64,000 nt of DNA from Tillus elongatus (GCA_964006375.1 OZ023267.1:79741682-79805681), one strand, 5' to 3'; counted from the first letter of the stretch, positions 45,001-54,680 are shown. Numbers and translations: made by a program. Notes: generated by a model from the letters alone, not told the origin.

Positions 45001-45439
45001 TATACTTGGGATTTACACAAATCATAGCCGAACATTGGATGAGAACTGCTCGTTGCTCTCTGTTAACTACCCCCAGTACAAATTCCTGTTGGGAGACAGC
45101 ACTGGATTGGTATTACTCCCTTTGTATTTACAAAGGTTTATGCTCCAACTGCGTACAGCGGGAAGCAGGGAGGTGGTTCTGATTTTCGGGACTATCAAAT
45201 ACCGATTAAACAACCTAGAAGAAAAATGCACTATTTGTAACTTAAATGAAAATGAAGATCTAAAACATATAATTTTTGAATGCCCCATATACCGGCCAAT
45301 TAGAAAAGACCTTGAGAGTCCCCACCTGGATAGAGACATATACTTAGTATTAAGGGAGTTGGACGGAAAGCACGTTAAAGTTTTGTATAACTTTTTAAAG
45401 AATGCAATGTTAATAAGATCGTTTATATTGAATGAGTGA
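42050..45439 (+). pseudogene. LINE ORF2: endonuclease and reverse transcriptase, one nonsense codon
   Basis: In order: an AP-type endonuclease (VFWNIHGYS, ICLCETWLT, VTGGDFNARIG, SASGKSTVDLVW, VSDHLPVSTG), a linker, and a reverse transcriptase (LKNNKTPGPDLI, YRFIALINHIVKLFTQI, CQAGFRQGRSCEDNI, AVFVDYKKAFDSIE, ITRGILQGYSLSPLLFSL, catalytic MYADDLVIL at about 44256-44282). A C-terminal CTICNLNENEDLKHIIFEC zinc-knuckle-like motif follows. A single in-frame TAA at 43670-43672 separates the two halves; both sides stay in the same frame. No RNase H. The clade was not assigned. Expression probably depends on the -1 frameshift at 42044. Confidence 0.85.
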
Positions 45440-45689
45440 AACCCCTGCTGTTTTTGTTTTGTTTCTGATAGCCATTGAGTTTTGAAGGATATCTCTGTAT
45501 TCGCAATCGTGTCAATATCTAATTTTATTAGACTTACCCATATGTGACTGTGTTGACATTTAGTTTAGTTACTATTTGGATTTTATATTTAAGCATAAAT
45601 AATTGTTCGAAAACACCACACCTTTGTTCATGTTTTCTGTATCGATTGAACAAAAAATTTATTATTATTATTATTATTCACACTATTAT

Positions 45690-46060
45690 TGGAACCGCAG
45701 ACCGATTTCGCTCTAATTAGAGCTTATCAGTATGGTATACAGATTATGGTGCCCTTTTTCATGAGCTCTTGTCTTTTAACATTAGTGGTACCAGGTCGTC
45801 GATATTATGTATCCCTACTTATCATCAACTTTTGGCAAACAAAAATGCAGTGTTCTACCCTGTTCTCTCTCCCGCAGTAGATACATCTGCTCTCATTCTC
45901 GTCTAACTTTCAAATGCGTTTGGCATATCCTTCATCATTTTATGTGTTTGTATCTCTATTGTTTGATGTCATACCGGCGCTACGTATAGTATAATTAAGT
46001 GCACTATTCCGCCAAAGAGTAGCCGTTTTGCTGATATTGGGCCTCCCACGATGGGCATTA
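45690..46060. other. Right part of the satellite unit, then non-coding
   Basis: GGAACCGCAGACCGATTTCG to about 45745 completes the unit begun at 40590. The rest shows no supported feature. Confidence 0.5.
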
Positions 46061-46093
46061 TGCTACTTAGTGCAGCTGTTCTTCTTTCAGCCT

Positions 46094-47465
46094 TTACTTT
46101 TGCCATTGGTACATGCTAGCCAAAATTGTTGTTCCTAGATACACCAGAGTCTTCGCTGGTTTTATCATGGTGATCTTTATACGGAACCAAAAATCGTGCC
46201 TGATTTTTGGACCCTTTATGATGACCGCCTCTGCTTTTGCAGGGGCCAGCTGGAGTTCTTTGGTCGTTATCCACCTGTCCACTCTTTTTAACGTTTCGTT
46301 CACTCGAAACCTAAGTGTGTCTTGTTGTGATGCCTCTACTAGGAATGATAGTTTATCAATATAACCGGTGAGAGTCACTGCTTCAACCATTTTAGCTTGA
46401 GGATTCCATCATAGATTATATTTCACAGGATACGTCGCAGGATGGATCCTTGCGGGACTCCCGTCGTGACAACCATCGTCTCTCCCCTCGCAATGCCGAT
46501 GTTTCTGTATGAGAAGTAACTGCTTATGATGTTTATCAGGTACTCAGCGATGTTCCTTATTTTCAGTTCTTCTATGATTTCGCCCCAGATAGCAGTGTTG
46601 AAAGCATTTTTCACATCGAGAGTGATCAATGCGCACCAATTCTCGCTTGTGTTTTTACGACTTCGGTGACGTATCTTGCAGCATGTGTTGTGAATCTTCC
46701 CTTTCGGAAACTAAACTGGGGCTCTGAAAATCCCAGTAGTCTGGACCTCTGGGGAAGAGGACTTCTATAATCCGTCTTCTGCCTGAATTCGTGAGGTTAT
46801 ATGGTGGGGTCCGGAGTCAGAACTGTTTCATAACAATCAGGTACCTCGCTCTCCAGATATATTTGTTCAGTTTCTCGCACATGGCTGTCCAATGACTCCT
46901 CTTGAAATCTGTTATCATCCGTTTTAGCTCTATTCTCTTCTTTGAGTGTAACTCAATTGCTCTCGTAACTGCTAAATGGGTGGGCAACATTCCTCTGCAA
47001 CGAGTTAGTTGTCTTCTGACTCTCATACATTCGCTTCTCTTTTCTTCTATTTTTGTGCTCCACCAGCATGGCACTTCTGTTTATTTCTTGTGCGACCACT
47101 CTGCTCCGACTCATTGCTGTTTTCAATTTGTTCGTCAAGCCTGCCAGGCCGTCTGTCTGTTCCGTATGCACAAAGTACCTTCTAATAACATTCGGAGCTT
47201 GACTATATCTAGCAGCCTTTTTTGCCTAATACCCTCCGTGTTAAGCTTTTATTTTCGCTCGTGGACATCAAATGTTATGGGTACGTGGTCACTCAGTGTC
47301 TCGCTGTCTTCGACGTTCTAGTTTTGGACTTTTTTTGCCTTGTCTTTATCTATGACAACCTGTAGTTTTCCTTTCATTTTTTGCCTTAGTTGTCTTACAG
47401 TTATCCCCATCTTTCTTATTTCTACTTTGCTTTTAACGTTTTTTATCATGTCTGCATAGCTGACT
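46094..47465 (-). pseudogene. R1-like LINE, 3' part (ORF1 tail, endonuclease end, reverse transcriptase)
   Basis: On the minus strand from 47465: SYADMIKNVKSKVEIRKMGI and LRQKMKGKLQVVIDKDKAK (ORF1 tail). After a deletion comes TLSDHVPITFDVHE (end of endonuclease), then KRSECMRVRRQLTRCRGM, ITLDVKNAFNTAIWGEII, VVTTGVPQGSIL and LTGYIDKLSFLVEAS, where the catalytic YADD has decayed to YIDK. ELQLAPAKAEAVIIKG is also present. Motif style fits the R1/LOA group. Several stops and frameshifts. The 5' part of the same LINE copy is at 56456-57478, beyond the inserted 9-kb Polinton. Confidence 0.75.
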
Positions 47466-49020
47466 AGTAGATAGGGCGCCACCTGGGCTCATCCCCTCCA
47501 CTTTTTACTGCGCATGCGCGAGTCATCATGCGCATGCGCTGACCTGCGCAGACCTGTGACAGTTGACAGCTGACCTGTCAGATTTGACAGGTGTCAAATG
47601 TCAGCTAACCTGACAGCTGTCAGCTGTCAGCTGTCAGCTAACCTGACAGCTGTCAACGTCAGCTGTCACCTGACCTGACATGTGTCAACGTCAAATGTCA
47701 CCTGACCTGTCAGATGACGTCACAAGCATTCCAAGATGGCTGACCTGTAATAGACAGTTGCAACCCGGGTTCTCTCTATGGAACTAACCTGAGATGACGT
47801 CACAAGCGTTCCAAGATGTCTGACCTGTGTGTCCATAGATATCTACAAGTCAGGTTAGCTCTCCATGTGTGTTTGTCTGATTGTTTATTAAGGTTATGTA
47901 TTTGTTTATTAAGGTTATGTTCGCTCACGTGTCATCTGTTTGTTTATTAAGGTTATGTTTGTATTTGTTTATTAAGGTTATGTCATGTGTGTTGATTACC
48001 ATGCATCTGTTTGTTTATTAAGGTTATGTATTTTGTTTATTAAGGTTATGTTCGTAAACACAGCTGTTTGGTTTGTTTATTGTGTTGTTGTTGTTAAGGT
48101 GTATTGAAGTTTGTTAGGGTATTTCGTTTTTGGCGGGAAATTTGAATTTGTTTGAAAATTTGTCTGTTGTGTCCAGAGATATGACTCATCGAGCTAGAGA
48201 ATATTCTATTTGTAAAGTTGTAGAGTGTAGAGAATATTCTCTAACTCGATGGGAGACATCTGTTGGACACAGTCATTCGGTTTAGTCACACACACATACA
48301 TATATGAGGAAGATATATTGAGCGGGTAATTTGAAATTTTGATTTTAATTTGAAATATGATTTTTGAAAGAAAAGCATTCGCCAGAAATTAGATTTGAAC
48401 CCCCAACCACACAACTTACTCAGAGAGATACCTGTCGCTAAACCAACTATTCCACAGACACACACGTTAAAAGTGTGTTCGCAGTTGTATATATAAAACA
48501 AAAACCTGTTGCATATGCTAATTTAAAACGAGTTTATGAGGCTGATGTGTGTGGGCAGGGGGTGGTATCTCTATTACATTCCAATTGAATAATAGGAACT
48601 GTAATGTTAAAAACAATTGTTTATTTATAGTAAAAAGAAATTTAAAACACGTACCAATTTACCTATCTAATATCATTTAATAACAAAAACGTTTGAAGTA
48701 AACTATATCAATAAGAAAAACGTATTTACATCTAGATATGTTAATGAGTTTATTTTAATAGCCTAATAAAACTCGGGGACTTGGTTTTATTGCCGGTGTG
48801 TTTGTTTATGTTAGTGTGTTTGTATTTTGAATGAATGAATCTAAATTTATATAGGGAGTGATCAAAAACACACAAGTAACAAAACTCGATTTAAAACAAC
48901 TAAATTAAACTTTGATATACGAGGATTGTTTGATAAGTATTGTTTGTATGTAAACATAAATAATATAATAGTATACTTACATACAGCAAGAGACGTCAGC
49001 CTTCTTTCACAGCTTAACAC
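47466..49020. repeat. Left TIR of the 9-kb Polinton
   Basis: The outer about 450 bp are nearly identical to the right TIR: CGCATGCGC pairs, many TGACAG/CTGTCA words, then TTAAGGTTATG repeats. Similarity continues with gaps to GAGACGTCAGCC-TTTCACAGC at about 48985-49010. Includes the tRNA-like module at 48376-48465. Confidence 0.8.
48376..48465 (-). other. tRNA-like A-box/B-box module, left TIR
   Basis: The minus strand reads GTGGAATAGTTGGTTTAGCG (A-box-like) and, about 40 bases on, GGGGGTTCAAATCTAATTTC (B-box-like). The spacing fits a tRNA-type internal promoter, but acceptor and T stems do not pair. Position and orientation (pointing outward, toward the terminus) match the modules at 388-605 and 55309-55410. 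Confidence 0.5.
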
Positions 49021-49245
49021 ACACTAACGTATGTTGAGGTCTTGAATGGGGCCCCGTTATAGAAATAACACAGTTGTTTAATGACATCCACTTGAACCAA
49101 ACAAAACATATAGACGCTGTTGTTGATTGTTAACACACACACAAGCACTCTATGACTAGAGAGTTATAGATGTACAACGGCCGTCGTACACAAGCCAGTC
49201 TTGTGTTTGATTCCGCAAAAACAAGAAACATTTTAGTTCCATACT

Positions 49246-50061
49246 ATGGCGTTCTCAATTGTTGGAGAGTCGACTACAAGAAACAGTCGTTTTAATATTA
49301 TACAGAACATGGTGCGTTTCAAGTTGAATCCACTCAATAGCAGTGGCGTCAATAATCCTGAACAATGGCTTAAGAACGGTATGCAGGAAATTTATAACCG
49401 AGTTATTAGAGACTTGAACACCGACACCAAAGTAAGCTTTACATTCTCCGGCTTGGATAGAGACTATCATGTGCCGTTTAGGAAGCGGTCGTTGCTGACG
49501 TTTGAAGAAGTGTGGTCTGAGCTGTACAAGATGTATCAGAGCAATAAGGGGGCCATTGAAGGTGATGCCTTTACTATAACAGCTACAAGTCTAGGATCAT
49601 CACAGCACCAGCAAGCAACCACTTCACAAGGTTCTGGTTTGTCGACGCAGCAGCAGCACCAACAGCAGTTTAATGAAATCAATCTACAAGAGAGTGAAGA
49701 AGAACACACAGCCGCGAGACCAACAACAACAACACAACCACTAACACAGGATGACAAGCAAGAACTGAATGATGATGGTCTCCGTTGCTGTGTCATTTGT
49801 TTTAAACGCTGTCCACCAACAGAGAGAAGCTGTTGTGACAAATGTTTCATTAAAAATGGTCAAAACTTGGGAAAATGGCTACCATACAACGCACACTCAT
49901 GGGAAAGTTATGAAAATTTCGTAAAATGGCAATACACGTACGACAGGAGGAAGGTTACATGTTTACACTGTAATAAACAAATGTTGAGAACGTCCATTTA
50001 TAGACATAAACAAATATGTCTAAAGAGAGCTGACGTCGATCCTAGGCCTGTAAACGAGTAA
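49246..50061 (+). CDS. Zinc-finger protein with Polinton polymerase-type N-terminal domain
   Basis: An intact 271-residue frame from ATG 49246. Residues about 20-112 (FKLNPLNSSGVNNPEQWL, FSGLDRDYHVPFRKRS, LTFEEVWSELYKMYQSNKG) resemble the domain that opens polymerase-linked proteins of insect Polintons. Then comes a Gln/Thr-rich linker (about 113-170). The C-terminus has two Cys clusters: CCVICFKRCPPTERSCCDKC (treble-clef or C4-like) and CLHCNKQMLRTSIYRHKQIC (C2HC finger). It appears as a free-standing gene without polymerase, the first gene after the left TIR. A DNA-binding or replication-accessory role is inferred only. Confidence 0.6.
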   Translation: MAFSIVGESTTRNSRFNIIQNMVRFKLNPLNSSGVNNPEQWLKNGMQEIYNRVIRDLNTDTKVSFTFSGLDRDYHVPFRKRSLLTFEEVWSELYKMYQSNKGAIEGDAFTITATSLGSSQHQQATTSQGSGLSTQQQHQQQFNEINLQESEEEHTAARPTTTTQPLTQDDKQELNDDGLRCCVICFKRCPPTERSCCDKCFIKNGQNLGKWLPYNAHSWESYENFVKWQYTYDRRKVTCLHCNKQMLRTSIYRHKQICLKRADVDPRPVNE

Positions 50062-50406
50062 AAAGTATGTCGCTCTGTACACATGTCCATATCAGAATAC
50101 ATAACACAATAAAACAGAGAACAAACAACATGGTTATGACTCATATCCTGTAGAATGACATCATACCATTATTCGTGTTTGAGCTTGTCTGTGCATCTGT
50201 TTAATATACGCAAGAGAGAGGCCCTCTTAGGGGTAAATAACATGTCTGTTGATGACCTTGGTCTGATAAACCTGTTTGACGTTGTCTTTACAGTTATGAT
50301 CTAGGGGTTAGTTCTGTTAGGTGGTATCCAGCCATCAGTTGTGTTTGAGCTTGTCTAGAAGCTAGTTTTGTTGGTGTACGTTGAACAAGGTGTAACTAAA
50401 ACTAAT
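50062..50406. repeat. Inner inverted repeat of the 9-kb Polinton
   Basis: GTGTTTGAGCTTGTCTGTGC and AGAGAGAGGCCCTCTTA (50178-50232) are inverted copies of sequence at about 54935-54990. So intergenic repeats near both ends are related beyond the TIRs. No gene. Confidence 0.55.
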
Positions 50407-50997
50407 ATGGTGCAGAATACGCGAAAACGAAAATCTCTCAACACAGAAAATACAGGTAGAGGTTCTGGTGGAGGTAAAAAGCTTAAAGTGTTACAAGATG
50501 TCTTGCTGGCTAACGCAGTTGAAAGTATTATAACAAAAGAAGAACCAAAGACGTGGGATAATATCATAGGTGAGCTGTACACAAGCTATCCAACAACAAC
50601 AAACACAAGTGAACCGAATAATCTCTCTGATATTAGTATGAATGCTGCAGATTCTACAAACATACAAACAGTCGAATATCAGCCTACACACGATGAGCTA
50701 TTCAATGAGAAGTTGGTGCAGATCAATCAGAAAAGTATGGAGAAAAAACTAAAAACACAAGACTGTGAGCTCGTTGGTCAGACAACGTTTGCGCTGTTGG
50801 CAAACGGTGAGAAAATACTTACGATCGGAGCTGACCCCATGCTTAACTTTATGCCTCTGGTTAAGGTTTCACAGAAAAATTGTAATATACCTGTGTTTTT
50901 CGTTGGAATAAGGTTTCTATCTTTTATAACTTCCTCAATCAGACTTAGTATGTTTTTAAAGGGGACCTTCTTCTTTGGCTTCGAGTTGATTACATAA
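50407..50997 (+). pseudogene. Basic hypothetical protein fused to antisense PLA2-gene sequence
   Basis: ATG 50407 (MVQNTRKRKSLNTENTGRGS). The N-terminus has a basic NLS-like cluster, then QDVLLANAVESIITKEEPKT and a polar middle. From about codon 155-165 onward (near 50880) the frame reads sequence that on the other strand is the PLA2-like gene part KPKKKVPFKNILSLIEEVIK (50900-51029). The natural C-terminus has therefore been replaced at a deletion breakpoint. No family recognised for the N-terminal part. Confidence 0.5.
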
Positions 50998-51029
50998 AAC
51001 CCCTCATCAAGTTTTCTGTTAACTTTCAT
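50900..51029 (-). pseudogene. Remnant of PLA2-like virion protein gene
   Basis: The minus strand from ATG 51029 reads MKVNRKLDEGFYVINSKPKK and VPFKNILSLIEEVIKDRNLI, matching 27133-27260 of copy 2. The gene start (PLA2 motif) and the rest are gone. Its place beside the ATPase matches copy 2 and marks the right edge of the internal deletion. Confidence 0.65.
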
Positions 51030-51187
51030 GGTGTTTGTAACGCTAGCAACGTTTCAGCAAAACCTGTATCTGTCTTTGTTAAAAACAACCCTCACTCTGT
51101 GACACCAACATGCATACTGACTGGGTGTCTCACTTGCATTCATTTATATATACACACCCAATAAAATATAGTTTAGTTTAAGTTAAG
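51030..51187. promoter_or_regulatory. Conserved promoter region upstream of the ATPase
   Basis: Shares TGACACCAACAT, ATACTGAC, TCACTTGCAT and AAATATAGTTTAGTTTAAGT with 26751-26870 of copy 2. TATA-like TATATATACAC lies at about 51146-51156, about 40 bases before the ATG. Retained in both copies despite heavy gene loss. Confidence 0.5.
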
Positions 51188-51883
51188 ATGCGTACCAGCA
51201 AACACGCTTCTGCCTTACCCATTACAAATATAGACGATGTTGTTACGGACACAGCTCAACAACAACTGAGGCATGGTCCTCTCTTTCCAAACACCGTTCG
51301 CTGTATCATATGTGGTCCGAGTGGGTGTGGTAAAACTAATGTCATGCTGAGTTTATTGTTTGAAGCAAACGGTTTAAAATTTGATAACGTGTATGTGTAT
51401 TCAAAGTCTCTGTATCAACCGAAATACAAGATGTTAAAGGAGGTGATGAATGCAACAAAAGGTGTTGGTTACTATCCTTATAGAGAAAACGATGAAATAT
51501 TAGATCCGGCAGATGCCAAGGACAACTCTGTGTTTATATTTGATGATGTAGCTTGTGACAAACAAGATAAAATAAGAGCATACTTCAGTATGGGCAGACA
51601 TAAGAATATTGATTCATTCTATCTCTGTCAAACATATACACGAATACCCAAGCATCTGGTACGTGACAACACCAATGTTATTGTGTTATTCAAGCAAGAT
51701 GAAACCAATTTAAAACATGTGTACGACGATCATGTAACCACCGATATGGACTTTAAACAATTTAAAACTATCTGCTACCAATGCTGGAAAGATAATAAGT
51801 ATGGTGTGTTGGTGATTGTGAAGGAAAACGATGTACACAAAGGTCGATATAGAAAAGGATTCGATAGATATATATTATTCTAA
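51188..51883 (+). CDS. Packaging ATPase (FtsK/HerA, A32-like)
   Basis: An intact 231-residue frame. Walker A GPSGCGKT at residues 43-50, Walker B SVFIFDD with the acidic pair at about 119-120, then FYLCQTYTRIPKHLVRDN (residues 144-161) with the sensor-type Gln. This is the layout of the short packaging ATPase of Polintons and related viruses, which pumps DNA into capsids. ATG 51188 is the first ATG after the TATA-like box. A truncated copy lies at 26530-26750. Retained whole in an element with no capsid genes, which is odd: either it is recent or it still has a use, for example packaging in trans into capsids made by another copy. Confidence 0.85.
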   Translation: MRTSKHASALPITNIDDVVTDTAQQQLRHGPLFPNTVRCIICGPSGCGKTNVMLSLLFEANGLKFDNVYVYSKSLYQPKYKMLKEVMNATKGVGYYPYRENDEILDPADAKDNSVFIFDDVACDKQDKIRAYFSMGRHKNIDSFYLCQTYTRIPKHLVRDNTNVIVLFKQDETNLKHVYDDHVTTDMDFKQFKTICYQCWKDNKYGVLVIVKENDVHKGRYRKGFDRYILF

Positions 51884-51904
51884 CAATGATAGACAGGACA
51901 GTCA

Positions 51905-52312
51905 GCTGTCTAACACAGGTGTCTAACACAGATGTCATACAGGTGTCTAACACAGCTGTCATACAGCTGTCATACAGCTGTCATACAGCTGTCTAACACA
52001 CAGCTGTCTAACACACAGCTGTCTAACAGACAGCTGTCTAACACACAGCTGTCTAACAGACAGCTGTCTAACACACAGCTGTCTAACAGACAGCTGTCTA
52101 ACACACAGCTGTCTAACAGACAGCTGTCTAACACACAGCTGTCTAACAGACAGCTGTCTAACACACAGCTGTCTAACACACAGCTGTCTAACAGACAGCT
52201 GTCTAACACACAGCTGTCTAACAGACAGCTGTCTAACACACAGCTGTCTAACAGACAGCTGTCTAACACAGCTGTCTAACACAGCTGTCTAACACAGCTG
52301 TCTAACACAGCC
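51905..52312. repeat. Minisatellite, 15-bp unit CAGCTGTCTAACACA
   Basis: About 27 units, arranged partly as a 30-bp alternation of ACACA and AGACA variants. Because 15 is a multiple of 3 it is open in several frames on both strands; those frames are artefacts. It lies between the ATPase and the DUF8207-like gene, as does the degenerate array at 26395-26525. Confidence 0.9.
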
Positions 52313-52343
52313 AGACATCGTGATAAATAAGAAGGCATGTACC

Positions 52344-53564
52344 ATGAAGGAGTCAGTATATGTTAAACCACCACACAACCTGTATCGCTCAAACAAACTA
52401 TTAGACCAGCTGGTAATACCGACCAGTTGTAGCACAATGGAAGTGTTGGGTAAGGAAGAGCGAAAAGTTAAGAAAAGGATTTTACAACTTGCTGACAATA
52501 TTCGAAAAAAACATTTAATGCTTAAACTTAACAGAGCCGAGAATGATGATGCTCTGCAACGTTTATATAAACCACTTGTTGAGCCCCTAAGTGAAATATC
52601 TAAAAACACAGCAGCACTGCAGCAGCAGCAGCCCCAGCAACAACCAAAGGCTGAACAAATCAAAGACGAAGACGATATACCAGAAACGAAACCCCAAGTA
52701 CAGTTCCTTAAAGATCATGAAGTTTTTGAAGCTGAACCAAGGGATGAGGCTGAGGCGGCAAGTTCCGATGAGGATATCCCAACATTTGAAGAGCTTGAGG
52801 CAGACCTACAAACTGTCACAACCAACCCTGCATATCAAGAATTTTTGGAGCAATATCCTGACCGAGTTCGATATTATGTAGACAAGTATTTTACTGAACC
52901 ACCAAGGCTCGGTACCATTGATCAAACGTATGGTGCCCGCTACGCTAAAGATACCGGTAGCTGGAGTCTTGGCAACAAACACTTAGACTTTACTGATGCT
53001 GAGATTCAACTGGGCCAAAGGAGATACCCGCAAACACAAGGTTTGCTAGAATTGTTATTTATGAAAAGACCCCGGGGGTATACTTATGACGATCTTCAGC
53101 ACTATAGAGATATTCTAGAAGCAACTAGTGTTTATAAAATGAACTATGATCCTAACGCCCGAACCAAGGGTTGTTCCTCTGAAAAGTATCTGACTCTAAT
53201 AAAACCAGTGATAAATCCACGAGGTCGTAGATCCTCAACACCTCAAGGTTTTGGTTACACCTACGAGGAAGACGATGACGACAGCAACGACAGACATCTT
53301 AACAAAAAACAAAAGACTGAACTTAAAACTCAGAGTGATAAGAGCAGCGATAGCAACGGCATGAGCCCTAACAACAACATCAGCACCAACAACTATATGA
53401 TACAAAATAACAAACAAATAGCCTATGTGTATTGGAATGACATAAACGAGTTGGTTGACAGACTTAGACTTTTAGTGGCTTCCCAAGTTGCAGGTAATAA
53501 TGCTCATAACAACGAAATTCAGTCAATCTTGGAAGAACTAAAAGAAGCTAGTGTTATCACCTAG
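52344..53564 (+). CDS. Charged Polinton virion-type protein (DUF8207-like)
   Basis: An intact frame of 406 residues from ATG 52344 (ACCATGA context, preferred over the upstream GTG). The N-terminal helix is rich in Lys/Glu (KEERKVKKRILQLADNIRKK), followed by a Gln run and an acidic stretch. The core domain has YYVDKYFTEPPRLGTIDQTY, RRYPQTQGLLELLFMKRP and KGCSSEKYLTLIKP. A low-complexity Asp/Ser/Asn linker follows, then a conserved C-terminus (VYWNDINELVDRLRLLVASQ, EIQSILEELKEAS). This type of protein is a regular neighbour of insect Polinton genes; I believe it corresponds to DUF8207. Function unknown. A broken copy is at 25265-26291. Confidence 0.7.
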   Translation: MKESVYVKPPHNLYRSNKLLDQLVIPTSCSTMEVLGKEERKVKKRILQLADNIRKKHLMLKLNRAENDDALQRLYKPLVEPLSEISKNTAALQQQQPQQQPKAEQIKDEDDIPETKPQVQFLKDHEVFEAEPRDEAEAASSDEDIPTFEELEADLQTVTTNPAYQEFLEQYPDRVRYYVDKYFTEPPRLGTIDQTYGARYAKDTGSWSLGNKHLDFTDAEIQLGQRRYPQTQGLLELLFMKRPRGYTYDDLQHYRDILEATSVYKMNYDPNARTKGCSSEKYLTLIKPVINPRGRRSSTPQGFGYTYEEDDDDSNDRHLNKKQKTELKTQSDKSSDSNGMSPNNNISTNNYMIQNNKQIAYVYWNDINELVDRLRLLVASQVAGNNAHNNEIQSILEELKEASVIT

Positions 53565-53693
53565 TAAACCCACAGCCATGAAGAGGCACCAACGACAACA
53601 ACAACAACAGCACCAACGCAACACTGAACCATCTAATGTTAATAATTCTATAAATGTATTCCAACAAAGAGTTTACATACTTGTACTTAGAAT

Positions 53694-53699
53694 CAAATA
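53694..53699 (+). terminator. AATAAA polyadenylation signal
   Basis: AATCAAATAAAAGTC lies about 130 bases after the DUF8207-like stop, in the short convergent gap before the KilA-N gene end. Confidence 0.45.
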
Positions 53700-53742
53700 A
53701 AAGTCTTTGTTAAAATTACTGTGTTTTTATTTTGTAATACAA

Positions 53743-54680
53743 TTAAAAAGTATGTCTTAAAGCAATAATATCCTGAACAAACTTATCTTGTGCTACATCA
53801 GCTATATGTAGGTTGTTTCTATGTGCTGTAAGGTATTTCACTTCAGTCTTTATTCTGTTAAAGAGATTTACTGAATTTGGATCGTACAGCTTGTTTAGGA
53901 TCACTTGGGCGTTGGGGTGTTTATTTTTAAAGTTCCAGTTCCAGCCCCGGGGAAACTTTTCTTTTGTGTTCTTACAGCATGATATGGATAGGGGGCGCCT
54001 GTCTCGTTTCTTGCAAGTAAACCAAACACACTTATTTTTCCCAGGTTACTTGGCTTTGGGGATATATCTTCAAGATATTCTGTGACTTTAGCATTTGTTT
54101 CTCGCATACGTTGCACCTCATCATTTATCTCCATTAATTTTACTTCAATCGCATCTAGGTTGTCCTTGTATTTCTGATCAAATTCGTTTAGGAAAAAATC
54201 AAAAATAATTTGGTTGCATTTGTCATAGAACTGATTGGATATCCAGCAAGCCAAATTTACTATCAAATCTTTACACACATATGTACCAGATATCGTGTCG
54301 TTTTCAGCGAGCGCTCCACCAATGTTTAATACGTATGTAGCTGTTGCTGGTGTTACTTGAGATGCTGCGTCCGTTTTTAGGGTATTGGTATTTCGACCCT
54401 TTGGAAGCGACTCTAAGTGGGCTCCTTCGGTTGGAATATTTGGCTTTTCGGTATTCCGATAACCCAATTGTTCCTTCAGCCGACTGTTGTAATAGGCAAT
54501 CAACTCTTTAGTTTTCTTATTTTCCATCCAATGATATAATTTTTTATTACCTGTTTTACACAGTTTAGTTGCATTAAAATAGCCAGTGTTCTTATCGATA
54601 ATAAGTTGAAAGTCTCCAAATAGACCATACCAGAAGTTGTCTTTAATTTGCTGGTAACACACATCACTTAATGTAGCCAT
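53743..54680 (-). pseudogene. KilA-N-domain protein, one frameshift
   Basis: From ATG 54680 (MATLSDVCYQQIKDNFWYGL) the frame is open for about 260 residues. The KilA-N DNA-binding domain occupies residues about 10-80 (FQLIIDKNTGYFNATKLC, LYHWMENKKTKELIAYYN). A middle region has SGTYVCKDLIVNLACW, then a coiled coil (IEVKLMEINDEVQRMRETNA) and NETGAPYPYHAVRTQ. A frameshift near 53935 moves the last about 60 codons (LYDPNSVNLFNRIKTEVKY, ending at TAA 53743-53745) into another frame. It is the best preserved of four copies. In large DNA viruses such proteins often act as DNA-binding regulators. Confidence 0.75.

Larger units (their letters stand above)
40912..45675 (+). mobile_element. Near-complete non-LTR retrotransposon
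   Basis: Carries a 5' UTR (40912-41257), ORF1, ORF2, a 3' UTR and an (ATT)n tail (about 45657-45679). It is flanked by ATTCACAGTATTA (40899-40911) and ATTCACACTATTA (45676-45688), a 13-bp target duplication with one mismatch that overlaps the tail. Both long frames are almost intact: one extra A in ORF1 and one nonsense codon in ORF2. This is the best-preserved retrotransposon in the window. Confidence 0.85.

Noticed and set aside
48376..48465. A genuine tRNA gene in the TIR
   Set aside because: A- and B-box-like blocks exist, but acceptor and T stems do not pair, so it is recorded as tRNA-like only.
51932..52282. Long QLSNT/CVRQL-type frames on both strands
   Set aside because: They arise because the 15-bp minisatellite unit is a multiple of three without stops; no unique sequence supports a protein.
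51905..52312. CRISPR-like array
   Set aside because: Units are contiguous 15-mers without unique spacers, and the DNA is eukaryotic.
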